NCBI GenBank assembly: GCA_002409725.1
Contig: DHOI01000014.1
Coordinates: 813 to 6,023 of the forward strand
Direction of reading: 5' to 3'
Length of the DNA stretch: 5,211 nt
Origin: Christensenella sp. UBA5394
GTDB lineage: Bacteria > Bacillota > Clostridia > Christensenellales > CAG-138
In this document: positions 1-5,211 of the stretch, in pieces
Numbering within the stretch: the first letter of the stretch is position 1
How the letters are laid out: every line of letters starts with the position of its first letter
The notes under the pieces: model-generated
Told to the model about the DNA's origin: nothing
The model's input: the letters and a program-made list of their open reading frames with translations, nothing else
The model's database searches: none
Position numbers and translations under genes: made by a program

Positions 1-899
1 GCTTTTTCGCCGTTCCAGGTCGTTTCCTCGGTAGTTACGACGTGCCATTTTGCGGCGGTGCCCGCCACGAGTTCGTCCATTTCTGCGGCTAAATCCGCTT
101 CCGTCTGTGAGACAGTGATCCGGCGGTCGAGATACATGCCGCAAGCGTAAGGCACCGCATTGAGGGATGCCGCCTCGCTTTCTATCTTGGTGAGGGCAAC
201 GGAACCTTTGCGCCTGTTCTGGCTTAGGAGCCTATCACTCCAGGCCTCCACCCGGCCGATTATCTCCTTCATCAGGTATACAGCGTTAACGCCGTCTTCC
301 GGACGGCTGCCATGGGAGGATTTGCCGCTGATATCCACTCTGTACATTACGCGGCCGCCATGTCCCCTGCAAAGGCGCAGGTCGGTGGGTTCCGGGATAA
401 TTATATAGTCGGGCTGCAGCTTGTTATTGACGATGACCTGCCGCAGCGCAACGCCGTCCATATCCTCCTCCATGGTAGAGAAGGAAACCACGATCCGCTT
501 GCCCTCGCACAAGCCGAGCTTTTTCATGAGCGCCGCAGCATACACGCTGACCGCGCCCGGGCATTTCATATCCGAGGCCCCCAGCCCATAAAGCATGTCG
601 CCCTTTATTTCCGCGCCGAACGGATCCACGCTCCACAGGCGACGATCCCCTTCACGAACCGTATCGGCATGGCTATCAAACATCACCGTTACTGGCCCTG
701 TGCCGATTATTCCGATCGCGTTGCCTGTTTTATCGATAAAAACTTTGTCATACTCCAGCTTCTTCATCTCTGCGACGATGCGTTCTATGGCACCTTTTTC
801 CTCAAAGGTGTAGCTGGGGATACGAACCAAGTCGCGGCAAAAGGCCAGCAGGTCCGGGAAAAATTTATTGACCTCGGCTTTTATCATGGATGTGTTCAA
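1..899 (-). CDS. M20 family metallohydrolase, YgeY-like (3' end cut by window edge)
   Basis: Cytoplasmic zinc-type amidohydrolase/peptidase of the M20 (ArgE/DapE/CPG2) superfamily. The visible 299 codons carry the M20 landmarks. Counting from the internal ATG at 887, these are SHADTV (His73, Asp75; first metal ligand and catalytic-site Asp), GASDMK (Asp106, bridging metal ligand), MEED (Glu140 catalytic base, Glu141 metal ligand), EPTD (Glu166 metal ligand) and SSHGS (His192, dimerisation lid domain). Stretches such as FCRDLVRIPS, the EPTD-x5-RG motif, HGSxPExGxNA and the late DRR resemble, from memory, E. coli YgeY, a family of about 400 residues often labelled 'selenium metabolism-linked hydrolase'. 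About 100 residues with the last metal-binding His are therefore missing beyond base 1. No N-terminal signal or membrane segment is seen. I chose the TTG at 899 over the ATG at 887 because a strong ribosome binding site sits correctly for the TTG and 20 bases away from the ATG. The gene starts 24 bases after the YfcC-type carrier stop, so they are almost surely co-transcribed. The substrate is unknown; dipeptides, acylated or carbamoylated amino acids are possible. Confidence 0.9.
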   Translation of the reverse strand, partial: MNTSMIKAEVNKFFPDLLAFCRDLVRIPSYTFEEKGAIERIVAEMKKLEYDKVFIDKTGNAIGIIGTGPVTVMFDSHADTVREGDRRLWSVDPFGAEIKGDMLYGLGASDMKCPGAVSVYAAALMKKLGLCEGKRIVVSFSTMEEDMDGVALRQVIVNNKLQPDYIIIPEPTDLRLCRGHGGRVMYRVDISGKSSHGSRPEDGVNAVYLMKEIIGRVEAWSDRLLSQNRRKGSVALTKIESEAASLNAVPYACGMYLDRRITVSQTEADLAAEMDELVAGTAAKWHVVTTEETTWNGEK

Positions 900-914
900 G
901 ATATCACCCTCTTT
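900..914 (-). promoter_or_regulatory. Ribosome binding site that decides the TTG start of the M20 hydrolase
   Basis: On the minus strand the bases AAGAGGGTGAT match 9 of 11 positions of the ideal Shine-Dalgarno complement AAGGAGGTGAT and end three bases before TTG at 899. The in-frame ATG at 887 is 12 bases further on, too far for this site. An in-frame TAA (the stop of the upstream carrier gene at 924-926) lies just upstream, so no earlier start is possible. Confidence 0.7.
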
Positions 915-923
915 TCCCCAAGG

Positions 924-2345
924 TTAGAATGGACCCCACTGGATCATCTGCGCAATAATCATGGCGCCGATGCCGTACACCCACTGGATGAGAAGCAAGG
1001 GCAGGAAGAATTTCACCCATTTTTGGTATGGCACGCGTGCAAGACCGATCGTAGCGATGAAATAGCCGGAAACAGGATAGAAGATGTTCGTCAGGCCATC
1101 GCCCAGTTGCAGGGCAAGCACCGCCGTTTGCCGCGTAACGCCGATCATATCCGCCAAAGGAGCCATGATGGGCATGGTCGCGACGGCTTGTCCGCTACCG
1201 GAGGAGATGAAGAATTCCAGAATGGTTTGCGTAACCATCATGCCAACGGCGGAGAGAGCGGCGGGCACACCCTGTAGAATCATGGAGAAGAAGTACACAA
1301 CGGTGTCAATAATCATGGCGTTGGACATGATGACAGCGATGCCGCGGGATACGCCAATGATTAGCGCGCCCTCCAGAACCCGGCCGCAACCTTCGGTAAA
1401 GGCGGCGCAGAGTTCTTCGCCATGCATGCCGGCAATCAAACCGCCCAGAATGCCGATGGCAACGAAGCAGCCGCCGATTTGCGGCATATCCCAGCCCCAG
1501 GAGATTACTCCATATACCATTACAACGAAAATCAAGATCGCAGCCAGGCCGCCCAGCTTTTGCCGCAGGGTCATGTGGGTTTCATCGGTGAGGTCGACCC
1601 CCTTGATCTCTTTTTTGGTCTCCTGGTCGATTTCATACATCGAGCTTTGCAGGGGATTCTTTTGCACCTTCATAGCATGGCGGCATACAAAGATGATGGC
1701 GGTTATCATATAGATTACCATCAGAATCAGCCGGAACTGCCAGCCGGACATGAGCGGAAGCCCGGATATTTTCTGGCCAATGATGGTGGTGAAGGGATTG
1801 GCGAGGGCCAGCGTAAAGCCAATCTGCGAGCCGATAAGCGCGGTTGCGCAGGCCGTCATGGAATCGTAACCCATGGCCAGCATCAGGGGCAGCAAAATTG
1901 GCACATAAACCATGGTGAGCTCGCACATGCCAACAAAGCAATCCAAAACGGCAAAGGTAATCATCAAAATGGGAATGATGATAATGCCACGGTTTTTCAG
2001 CCTGCGCGCCAGCAGCTTAATTGCTGCCGTAATGATGCCGGCCTTTTCAAGCACGAAGAAACCGCCGCCCACGGCAAAGGTGAGCACAACAACATAACCG
2101 GCGTCCACCATGCCGTCTACCGCGGAAGAGAAGAACTCGATCAGGGTTGTGGGGTTCTTTTCTACATAGTGGAAAGAGCTAGGGTCTACCAGATTCCGCC
2201 CTGTGGTTTCGTCAAAAATCCGGTCGTATTCGCCGGCGGGCACAAAATAGGTCAGAATCGCTACAAACAGGATAATGCCCATCAAAATAATGTACGTGTG
2301 CGGAACCCTGATTTTTTTCTTTTGTTTCACAGGCATGGTTTCCAT
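924..2345 (-). CDS. YfcC/DcuC-family membrane carrier
   Basis: Polytopic inner-membrane transporter of the YfcC family (DcuC-like, C4-dicarboxylate anaerobic carrier superfamily). The 473 residues fit the usual family length. A short basic N terminus (KQKKKIR, residues 7-13) precedes the first membrane segment (about 17-36, ending in the typical FVPAGEYDR). About a dozen hydrophobic segments follow. The two halves each carry a polar, substrate-site-like re-entrant stretch: GSQIGFTLALANPFTT (172-187) and SSGSGQAVATMPIMAPLAD (381-399), the second being a hallmark of the family. A charged cytoplasmic loop (about 222-262) separates the halves. Family members have been assigned to basic amino acids (streptococcal ArcD, arginine/ornithine exchange) or dicarboxylates, so the substrate cannot be fixed here. 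The start was set at ATG 2345 because GGGAGGAA lies 9 bases upstream. The frame stays open to a GTG at 2444, but that start has no ribosome binding site and would add 33 residues before the family-like N terminus. The M20 hydrolase follows 24 bases downstream, as M20 dipeptidase genes accompany arcD in streptococci. Confidence 0.9.
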   Translation of the reverse strand: METMPVKQKKKIRVPHTYIILMGIILFVAILTYFVPAGEYDRIFDETTGRNLVDPSSFHYVEKNPTTLIEFFSSAVDGMVDAGYVVVLTFAVGGGFFVLEKAGIITAAIKLLARRLKNRGIIIIPILMITFAVLDCFVGMCELTMVYVPILLPLMLAMGYDSMTACATALIGSQIGFTLALANPFTTIIGQKISGLPLMSGWQFRLILMVIYMITAIIFVCRHAMKVQKNPLQSSMYEIDQETKKEIKGVDLTDETHMTLRQKLGGLAAILIFVVMVYGVISWGWDMPQIGGCFVAIGILGGLIAGMHGEELCAAFTEGCGRVLEGALIIGVSRGIAVIMSNAMIIDTVVYFFSMILQGVPAALSAVGMMVTQTILEFFISSGSGQAVATMPIMAPLADMIGVTRQTAVLALQLGDGLTNIFYPVSGYFIATIGLARVPYQKWVKFFLPLLLIQWVYGIGAMIIAQMIQWGPF

Positions 2346-2354
2346 AAAATTAAA

Positions 2355-2362
2355 TTCCTCCC
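2355..2362 (-). promoter_or_regulatory. Ribosome binding site of the YfcC-type carrier
   Basis: GGGAGGAA on the minus strand lies 9 bases before ATG 2345. It is the only good Shine-Dalgarno match in the open frame that runs upstream to 2459, so it settles the 473-residue version of the protein over the 506-residue one. A second in-frame ATG (codon 4) lies 9 bases further in and fits the spacing less well. Confidence 0.7.
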
Positions 2363-2421
2363 ATATTTCCGTAGATTTGTTATAGGTTTTCTCTTTGTTT
2401 TTGATGATTCGCATGGGGGAT

Positions 2422-2448
2422 GCGGAGGCCCGGGTTTTGGGCACCCGC
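2422..2448 (-). promoter_or_regulatory. GC-rich hairpin in the leader between symporter and carrier genes
   Basis: Read on the minus strand, GCGGGTGCCC and GGGCCTCCGC can pair as ten positions with one mismatch and one G-U pair, enclosing a seven-base loop (AAAACCC). The hairpin lies 45 bases after the symporter stop and 77 bases before the carrier start. It is not followed by a run of U, so it does not look like a standard intrinsic terminator. It may instead stabilise or process the transcript between the two genes, or lower expression of the downstream genes. The structure is seen by eye, not folded by software. Confidence 0.45.
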
Positions 2449-2455
2449 TACATAT

Positions 2456-2467
2456 TTAACGATCCAT
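2456..2467 (-). other. Three-codon open frame (Met-Asp-Arg) with strong ribosome binding site
   Basis: In the leader of the carrier gene the minus strand reads AAAGGAGTGATTT followed by ATG GAT CGT TAA. The ribosome binding site matches the ideal sequence well and has six bases between AGGAG and ATG, better than that of several real genes here. The stop lies 7 bases before the GC-rich hairpin at 2448-2422. It could be a minimal leader peptide, the relic of a gene start destroyed by a frame change, or chance. There is no protein-like continuation in the same frame past the stop. Confidence 0.3.
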
Positions 2468-2492
2468 AAATCACTCCTTTCTCTATGTGCCA

Positions 2493-3956
2493 CTAGGGCT
2501 CATTGCCCGCGGTTGCATTTTCCTCCGGCGCCAAATCAAGACACTCCCTTTTAGGCGGCACAAGCATCGAAAACGCAGCGAAGCACAGCGCGCTAACGGC
2601 AAGGGCTGGGAAGACGGTATGGATGGTGATTGCGCCCGCGTAAACCACATCGCAGACCAGTACCGTGGCCGCGCCAGCCAGCATGGAGGCTACTGCGCCG
2701 GTGCCGGAAGCTTTTTTCCAGTAATGACCTGCCACAAAGGGAACAAAGGCGGTTGCTGCTTTTAAGGTGAAGCTGAAGCGAACCAGCTGCAATATTCCGT
2801 GGGTGTTGAAGAGGGCCATTGTAAAGCAAATTAGACTCACCAAAACCATGGTGATTTTGATAGAGGCTAGTACCTGCTTATCGGACGCATCCTTTCTTAG
2901 GTATTGTTTATAAACATCAAGGCCAAACACCGCGCCGCAGGCCAACAGCGAGGAATCAATGGTGGACATGGTGGCGGAAAGCAGCCCCACGAATAGCAGC
3001 CCTGCAATGACCGGCGGCAAGTGCTCAATGGCCAGCATCGGCAGGGCATAGCGGATACCCGTGTCTTCATAGGCCTCGGGAAGGAAGACGCCCATGTTCA
3101 CGAGCGCCAGAACGATGATGCCCAATAAGGCCGGAATAAAAGCATATAAAACGTTAAAACCGGCGGCCGCCAGCGCGCCATGCCGTGCTGCCCGGGGCCC
3201 TTTGGAGGCGAGGATGAAGGACATGGTGATCTGATTAGCGGCAAAGCTGGTGAAATACATTACCACCAGGGAGAAAATGTAGGACCAATCGCCCTTTTTA
3301 TATAAAACAAAGGTGTCGACGGGTACATTTGCAGCGATATCGCTCCAGCCGCCGGCCAGCTTTACGGCAGAGGGTATTACGACCAGCAAACCGATAAAGA
3401 TCAGGAGCACCTGCATAAAATCCGTACCGGCGATGCCCCAGAGCCCGCCCAGTGCGGAATAGACCGTAACCACCACCGCGGCTATAATAAGCGCCATTTG
3501 AAAATCGATGTTGAGCATGGCCGAGATGATAACGGCGGATGCGACATACTGGGCAATGGTGTCCCCCAGTAGGGAGGTGATGATAAATACGACCTGCAGG
3601 ATCCCGGAAGCATCGCCGTACCTTCGGCGGAAATACTCGGCTGTGGTTTTTACATTCGTGCGCCGCACTTTCGGGGCCCAAAAGGCCAACAGTGCATAAG
3701 CGATACCCACGGAAATGATGTACCAGGCGCTGCGAAGGCCCTGGCTCTCCATGCTTTGCTGCACCAGACCCAGCGAGCTGCCGCCGCCGATCTCGGTTGC
3801 CGCCAGTGCTGCGGCAATCATCCAGGGCCCTAGCGAGCGGCCTGCCGAGATGAAATCGGCGTTGCTCTTATTGCGGCTGGAAGCGTACCAGCCGATAACC
3901 AGCATAACGCAAAAATATAAAAGAACGATCAGTGTTCCAACGATATTCGTTTGCAT
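2493..3956 (-). CDS. Sodium:solute symporter (SSS/SLC5 family, PutP/PanF-like)
   Basis: Inner-membrane secondary transporter that imports a small organic solute with sodium, complete at 487 residues (family usually about 450-550). The N terminus begins directly with a membrane segment (residues 6-24). The next segment contains the polar broken-helix stretch AALAATEIGGGSSLG (49-63), where SSS members place substrate and sodium ligands. TTAEYFRRRYGD (104-115) is the conserved cytoplasmic loop. The SSS signatures YSALGGLWGIAGTDFMQ (166-182) and GLLSATMSTIDSSLLA (324-339) are clear. Ser331-Thr332 in the latter match the Ser-Thr pair that forms the Na2 sodium site in PutP. About 13 hydrophobic segments follow the expected plan and the tail is hydrophilic. 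The start ATG has AAGGGGA eight bases upstream. It is the first gene of the leftward cluster and is divergent from the two-component genes. Substrates in this family include proline, pantothenate, sugars, sialic acid and carboxylates; none can be chosen from the sequence. Confidence 0.92.
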   Translation of the reverse strand: MQTNIVGTLIVLLYFCVMLVIGWYASSRNKSNADFISAGRSLGPWMIAAALAATEIGGGSSLGLVQQSMESQGLRSAWYIISVGIAYALLAFWAPKVRRTNVKTTAEYFRRRYGDASGILQVVFIITSLLGDTIAQYVASAVIISAMLNIDFQMALIIAAVVVTVYSALGGLWGIAGTDFMQVLLIFIGLLVVIPSAVKLAGGWSDIAANVPVDTFVLYKKGDWSYIFSLVVMYFTSFAANQITMSFILASKGPRAARHGALAAAGFNVLYAFIPALLGIIVLALVNMGVFLPEAYEDTGIRYALPMLAIEHLPPVIAGLLFVGLLSATMSTIDSSLLACGAVFGLDVYKQYLRKDASDKQVLASIKITMVLVSLICFTMALFNTHGILQLVRFSFTLKAATAFVPFVAGHYWKKASGTGAVASMLAGAATVLVCDVVYAGAITIHTVFPALAVSALCFAAFSMLVPPKRECLDLAPEENATAGNEP

Positions 3957-4030
3957 GGCGGTTCCCCTTGCTGTATCGTATGGCCTGAATGGAACGTGCG
4001 CTCACATGGACAGATAGAGGATATAGATAA

Positions 4031-4074
4031 ATTATAGACCGAATATTATTGATCTAATCGCCTAAAAATGTCGA
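4031..4074 (-). promoter_or_regulatory. Candidate promoter(s) for the leftward transporter operon
   Basis: Two overlapping sigma-A-like arrangements are visible on the minus strand. One has -35 TCGACA (4074-4069, five of six matches) and -10 AATAAT (4050-4045, five of six), spaced 18 bases. The other has a perfect -10 TATAAT (4036-4031) but only a poor -35 (GATTAG, 4059-4054) at 17 bases, as often seen where an activator helps. Either would give a leader of roughly 65-80 bases before the symporter ATG at 3956. No clear pair of LytTR-type direct repeats was found by eye. Confidence 0.45.
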
Positions 4075-4101
4075 TACCATACCAATATTGCATGAAGCAT
4101 C

Positions 4102-4130
4102 TTTCATCCGGCACAATTCAATACTATAAT
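4102..4130 (+). promoter_or_regulatory. Candidate promoter of the response regulator gene
   Basis: A perfect -10 hexamer TATAAT sits at 4125-4130, with a weak -35 (TTTCAT, 4102-4107) 17 bases upstream. The start of transcription would be near 4137, about 30 bases before the ATG. The weak -35 and the dyads over both boxes suggest a regulated or autoregulated promoter. Confidence 0.5.
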
Positions 4131-4136
4131 AGTATT
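4120..4136. repeat. Perfect 17-bp palindrome over the -10 box
   Basis: AATACTAT, a central A, then ATAGTATT: eight bases repeated exactly in inverted order around one base. It overlaps the TATAAT box at 4125-4130 and lies between the divergent genes, where an operator would be expected. A shorter inverted repeat, ATGAA-N6-TTCAT (4092-4107), covers the -35 position. AT-rich DNA makes some dyads by chance, but eight exact pairs at this place are notable. Confidence 0.55.
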
Positions 4137-4153
4137 ATTCGGATGCTGTTTCT

Positions 4154-4158
4154 GGAGG
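4154..4158 (+). promoter_or_regulatory. Ribosome binding site fixing the response regulator start
   Basis: A perfect GGAGG stands eight bases before ATG 4167. The earlier in-frame ATGs (4068, 4092 and 4143) have nothing comparable upstream, and the first two lie at or before the predicted promoter, so they would not be on the transcript. Confidence 0.85.
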
Positions 4159-4166
4159 TAAATCAC

Positions 4167-4883
4167 ATGTCGCTGAAGGCTGCAATTTGCGATGATTGCG
4201 GGGCTGATCGGGAAACTGTAGAAAGCATGCTGCGGGCATTTGTCAGCAGCGAGGCGATTCCCTGCTCCGTATCCTGCTTTGATTCGGCCTACCGCCTGCT
4301 AGCCTCTCCGGAGAGCTTTGATTTATACCTGCTGGATATTATGATGCCTGAGATGAGCGGTATGGAGCTGGCGCAGAGACTTCGAAAAGACCACCCCGCG
4401 TGCGGCATCGTTTTCATCACATCCTCTTCCGAATTTGCGGTGCAGGGCTATAATGTGAACGCTATCGGCTATTTGCTAAAGCCCCTTGTCGAGCAGCAGG
4501 TAAGTGAAACGTTCCGCCGGGCGTTTGACCTATACGCCCCCAAAACGCTGGCGTTCACAATAAATGGCAGCCTTGTCGATATCCCGATCGATACCATCCT
4601 GTTCATGGAAAGCCAGCTGCGTCACACCATAGTTTACCTTAAAAGCGGCGATACCATCGTTTTACACAAAAAGCTGGAGGATGTTTGGAGCGAGGCTCGC
4701 TGCCACAAGGCCTTTGCCCGCTGCCACAAAAGCTTTGTGGTGAATCTGGATAACGCTATACAGTTGGAAAACCACGCCTTCCGGCTGGTTAATGGCGCGG
4801 AGATACCCATCTCCCGAAGCGCGTATCCGGAGAGTAAGGCCGATTATTACAGGCATAAGGTGATGGCGGGGAACCGAACATGA
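4167..4883 (+). CDS. LytTR-family response regulator
   Basis: Cytoplasmic DNA-binding response regulator of 238 residues, the usual length for the AgrA/LytR type. The receiver domain (about 4-120) has the acidic pair Asp9-Asp10, the phosphoacceptor Asp57 in LYLLDIMMPEMSG, the switch Thr85 in VFITSSSE, and Lys105 in GYLLKP, so all key residues for phosphorylation are present. The LytTR domain (about 127-232) has FMESQLRHTIVYL, the core RCHKSFVVNL (185-194) and ISRSAYPESKADYY near the end. The start is ATG 4167, with GGAGG eight bases upstream. The frame is open back to 4068, but those 33 extra codons lie over the promoter and lack a ribosome binding site. The stop overlaps the next start (ATGA), so it is translationally coupled to the membrane protein downstream. 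It is divergent from the transporter operon, the likely target, and may also control itself. LytTR systems control pyruvate and other nutrient carriers (BtsR, YpdB and LytT types) as well as quorum sensing. Confidence 0.95.
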   Translation: MSLKAAICDDCGADRETVESMLRAFVSSEAIPCSVSCFDSAYRLLASPESFDLYLLDIMMPEMSGMELAQRLRKDHPACGIVFITSSSEFAVQGYNVNAIGYLLKPLVEQQVSETFRRAFDLYAPKTLAFTINGSLVDIPIDTILFMESQLRHTIVYLKSGDTIVLHKKLEDVWSEARCHKAFARCHKSFVVNLDNAIQLENHAFRLVNGAEIPISRSAYPESKADYYRHKVMAGNRT

Positions 4884-5211
4884 CACCGGAGGCCTGCCTG
4901 CTGCTCATAACCTTTTTTCAAATGATGGTAAAGGTGATCCCCGTATTGCTGCTGCTGCACCACCGGCATGGCTCGCAGGATCTTGTGATGGCAGTGGCCG
5001 CCCTGATCTGGATTATCCAGATCTCGGTTCAGTTTCTGTTTGATGTGCCGCCAGTTTTTCAGGTTCTGCTGGATGTATGCTTTTTTGTAGGCCTGCAGGT
5101 GTTTCTGGTGTTCCTGTTTGCCGATGGGCTGTTTACCATCCTCTTTACGTCCCTTTCGGCCTGGATGTTTTCTTCCGTGCTTACGGCTATATGTGGCTTT
5201 CTCGCCGCATC
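4880..5211 (+). CDS. Probable sensor histidine kinase, N-terminal membrane part only (cut by window edge)
   Basis: The first 110 codons of an integral membrane protein. Hydrophobic segments fall at about residues 5-26, 35-54, 58-80 and 84-108, with short loops between them such as HHRHGSQD (27-34), and no large outer domain. This is the layout of the sensor part of AgrC/GHKL-type kinases, which have five to seven N-terminal membrane helices before the dimerisation and ATP-binding domains. None of the kinase motifs (phosphorylated His, N, G boxes) lies in the window, so the assignment rests on position: the start ATG overlaps the regulator stop by four bases (ATGA), with a modest GGGGA eight bases upstream. 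Cysteines 67 and 105 and the few charged residues in the membrane region are the only obvious polar features. It could in principle be another membrane protein, but coupling to a LytTR regulator makes the cognate sensor by far the best guess. Confidence 0.75.
   Translation, partial: MTPEACLLLITFFQMMVKVIPVLLLLHHRHGSQDLVMAVAALIWIIQISVQFLFDVPPVFQVLLDVCFFVGLQVFLVFLFADGLFTILFTSLSAWMFSSVLTAICGFLAA

Larger units (their letters stand above)
3957..4166. other. Divergent intergenic control region
   Basis: 210 bases with no gene, separating the leftward symporter start from the rightward regulator start. The middle (about 4015-4140) is distinctly AT-rich. It holds the promoter candidates for both directions, the 17-bp palindrome at 4120-4136, a CAATATTG palindrome at 4083-4090 and a tandem ATACC repeat at 4075-4084. 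The arrangement fits joint control of both units by the regulator, but no established operator sequence is recognised. Confidence 0.7.

Noticed and set aside
900..923. Terminator between carrier and hydrolase
   Set aside because: The 24-base gap holds only the ribosome binding site. No hairpin or U-run fits there.
312..1277. Long plus-strand open frame (321 codons)
   Set aside because: It runs antisense across the M20 hydrolase and the end of the carrier, crosses a gene boundary and has a low-complexity, His/Gln-rich product with no recognisable domain. It is a shadow of the real minus-strand genes.
1422..2459. Long plus-strand open frame (345 codons) opposite the carrier
   Set aside because: The product is rich in His, Gln, Asn and Gly as expected from the antisense of hydrophobic codons. 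No ribosome binding site or family resemblance was seen. The minus-strand carrier explains the region fully.
3957..4010. Possible leader hairpin hiding the symporter ribosome binding site (GTTCC with GGAAC)
   Set aside because: Only five base pairs with a loop of over 20 bases, too weak to claim as a riboswitch or attenuator. The nearby GTGAGCGCAC dyad is also imperfect.
4093..4106. Possible catabolite-control (cre) site, TGAAGCATCTTTCA
   Set aside because: The outer bases fit the cre consensus but the conserved central CG and one flanking A are missing.
4068..4166. N-terminal extension of the response regulator
   Set aside because: The 33 codons overlap the promoter and palindrome, lack a ribosome binding site, and would precede the conserved receiver-domain start. 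ATG 4167 with GGAGG is better.

Overview
The window looks like a piece of a Clostridia-type (Bacillota) chromosome of moderate GC content. The pointers are strong AGGAGG-type ribosome binding sites, a TTG start, compact gene spacing, a LytTR-type response regulator joined to a membrane sensor gene, and a YfcC-family carrier next to an M20 hydrolase. No species can be named from the sequence alone. I see no tRNA, rRNA, CRISPR array, insertion sequence or phage gene.

Layout: the left 3.96 kb is a minus-strand gene cluster, read right to left. It holds a sodium:solute symporter of the SSS family (3956 to 2493), a YfcC/DcuC-family membrane carrier (2345 to 924), and an M20 metallohydrolase of the YgeY family (899 to 1, running off the left edge). 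The hydrolase follows the carrier after only 24 bases. The carrier follows the symporter after a 147-base leader that contains a three-codon open frame with a near-ideal ribosome binding site and a GC-rich hairpin. The right 1.05 kb is a plus-strand two-component system: a LytTR response regulator (4167 to 4883) overlapping by four bases (ATGA) the start of a multi-pass membrane protein (4880 onward, running off the right edge). That protein is most likely the cognate sensor histidine kinase, but its catalytic domains lie outside the window.

Between the two divergent units is a 210-base AT-rich control region (3957 to 4166). It has candidate promoters in both directions and a perfect 17-base palindrome lying over the -10 box of the regulator.

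Working model (inference): the membrane sensor and LytTR regulator detect a small nutrient, perhaps a peptide, an N-substituted amino acid or a carboxylate. They switch on a divergent uptake-and-hydrolysis operon with two unrelated transporters and one cytoplasmic M20 hydrolase. The families are recognisable, but the substrate and this particular combination are unassigned. That unassigned link is the most interesting thing in the window.
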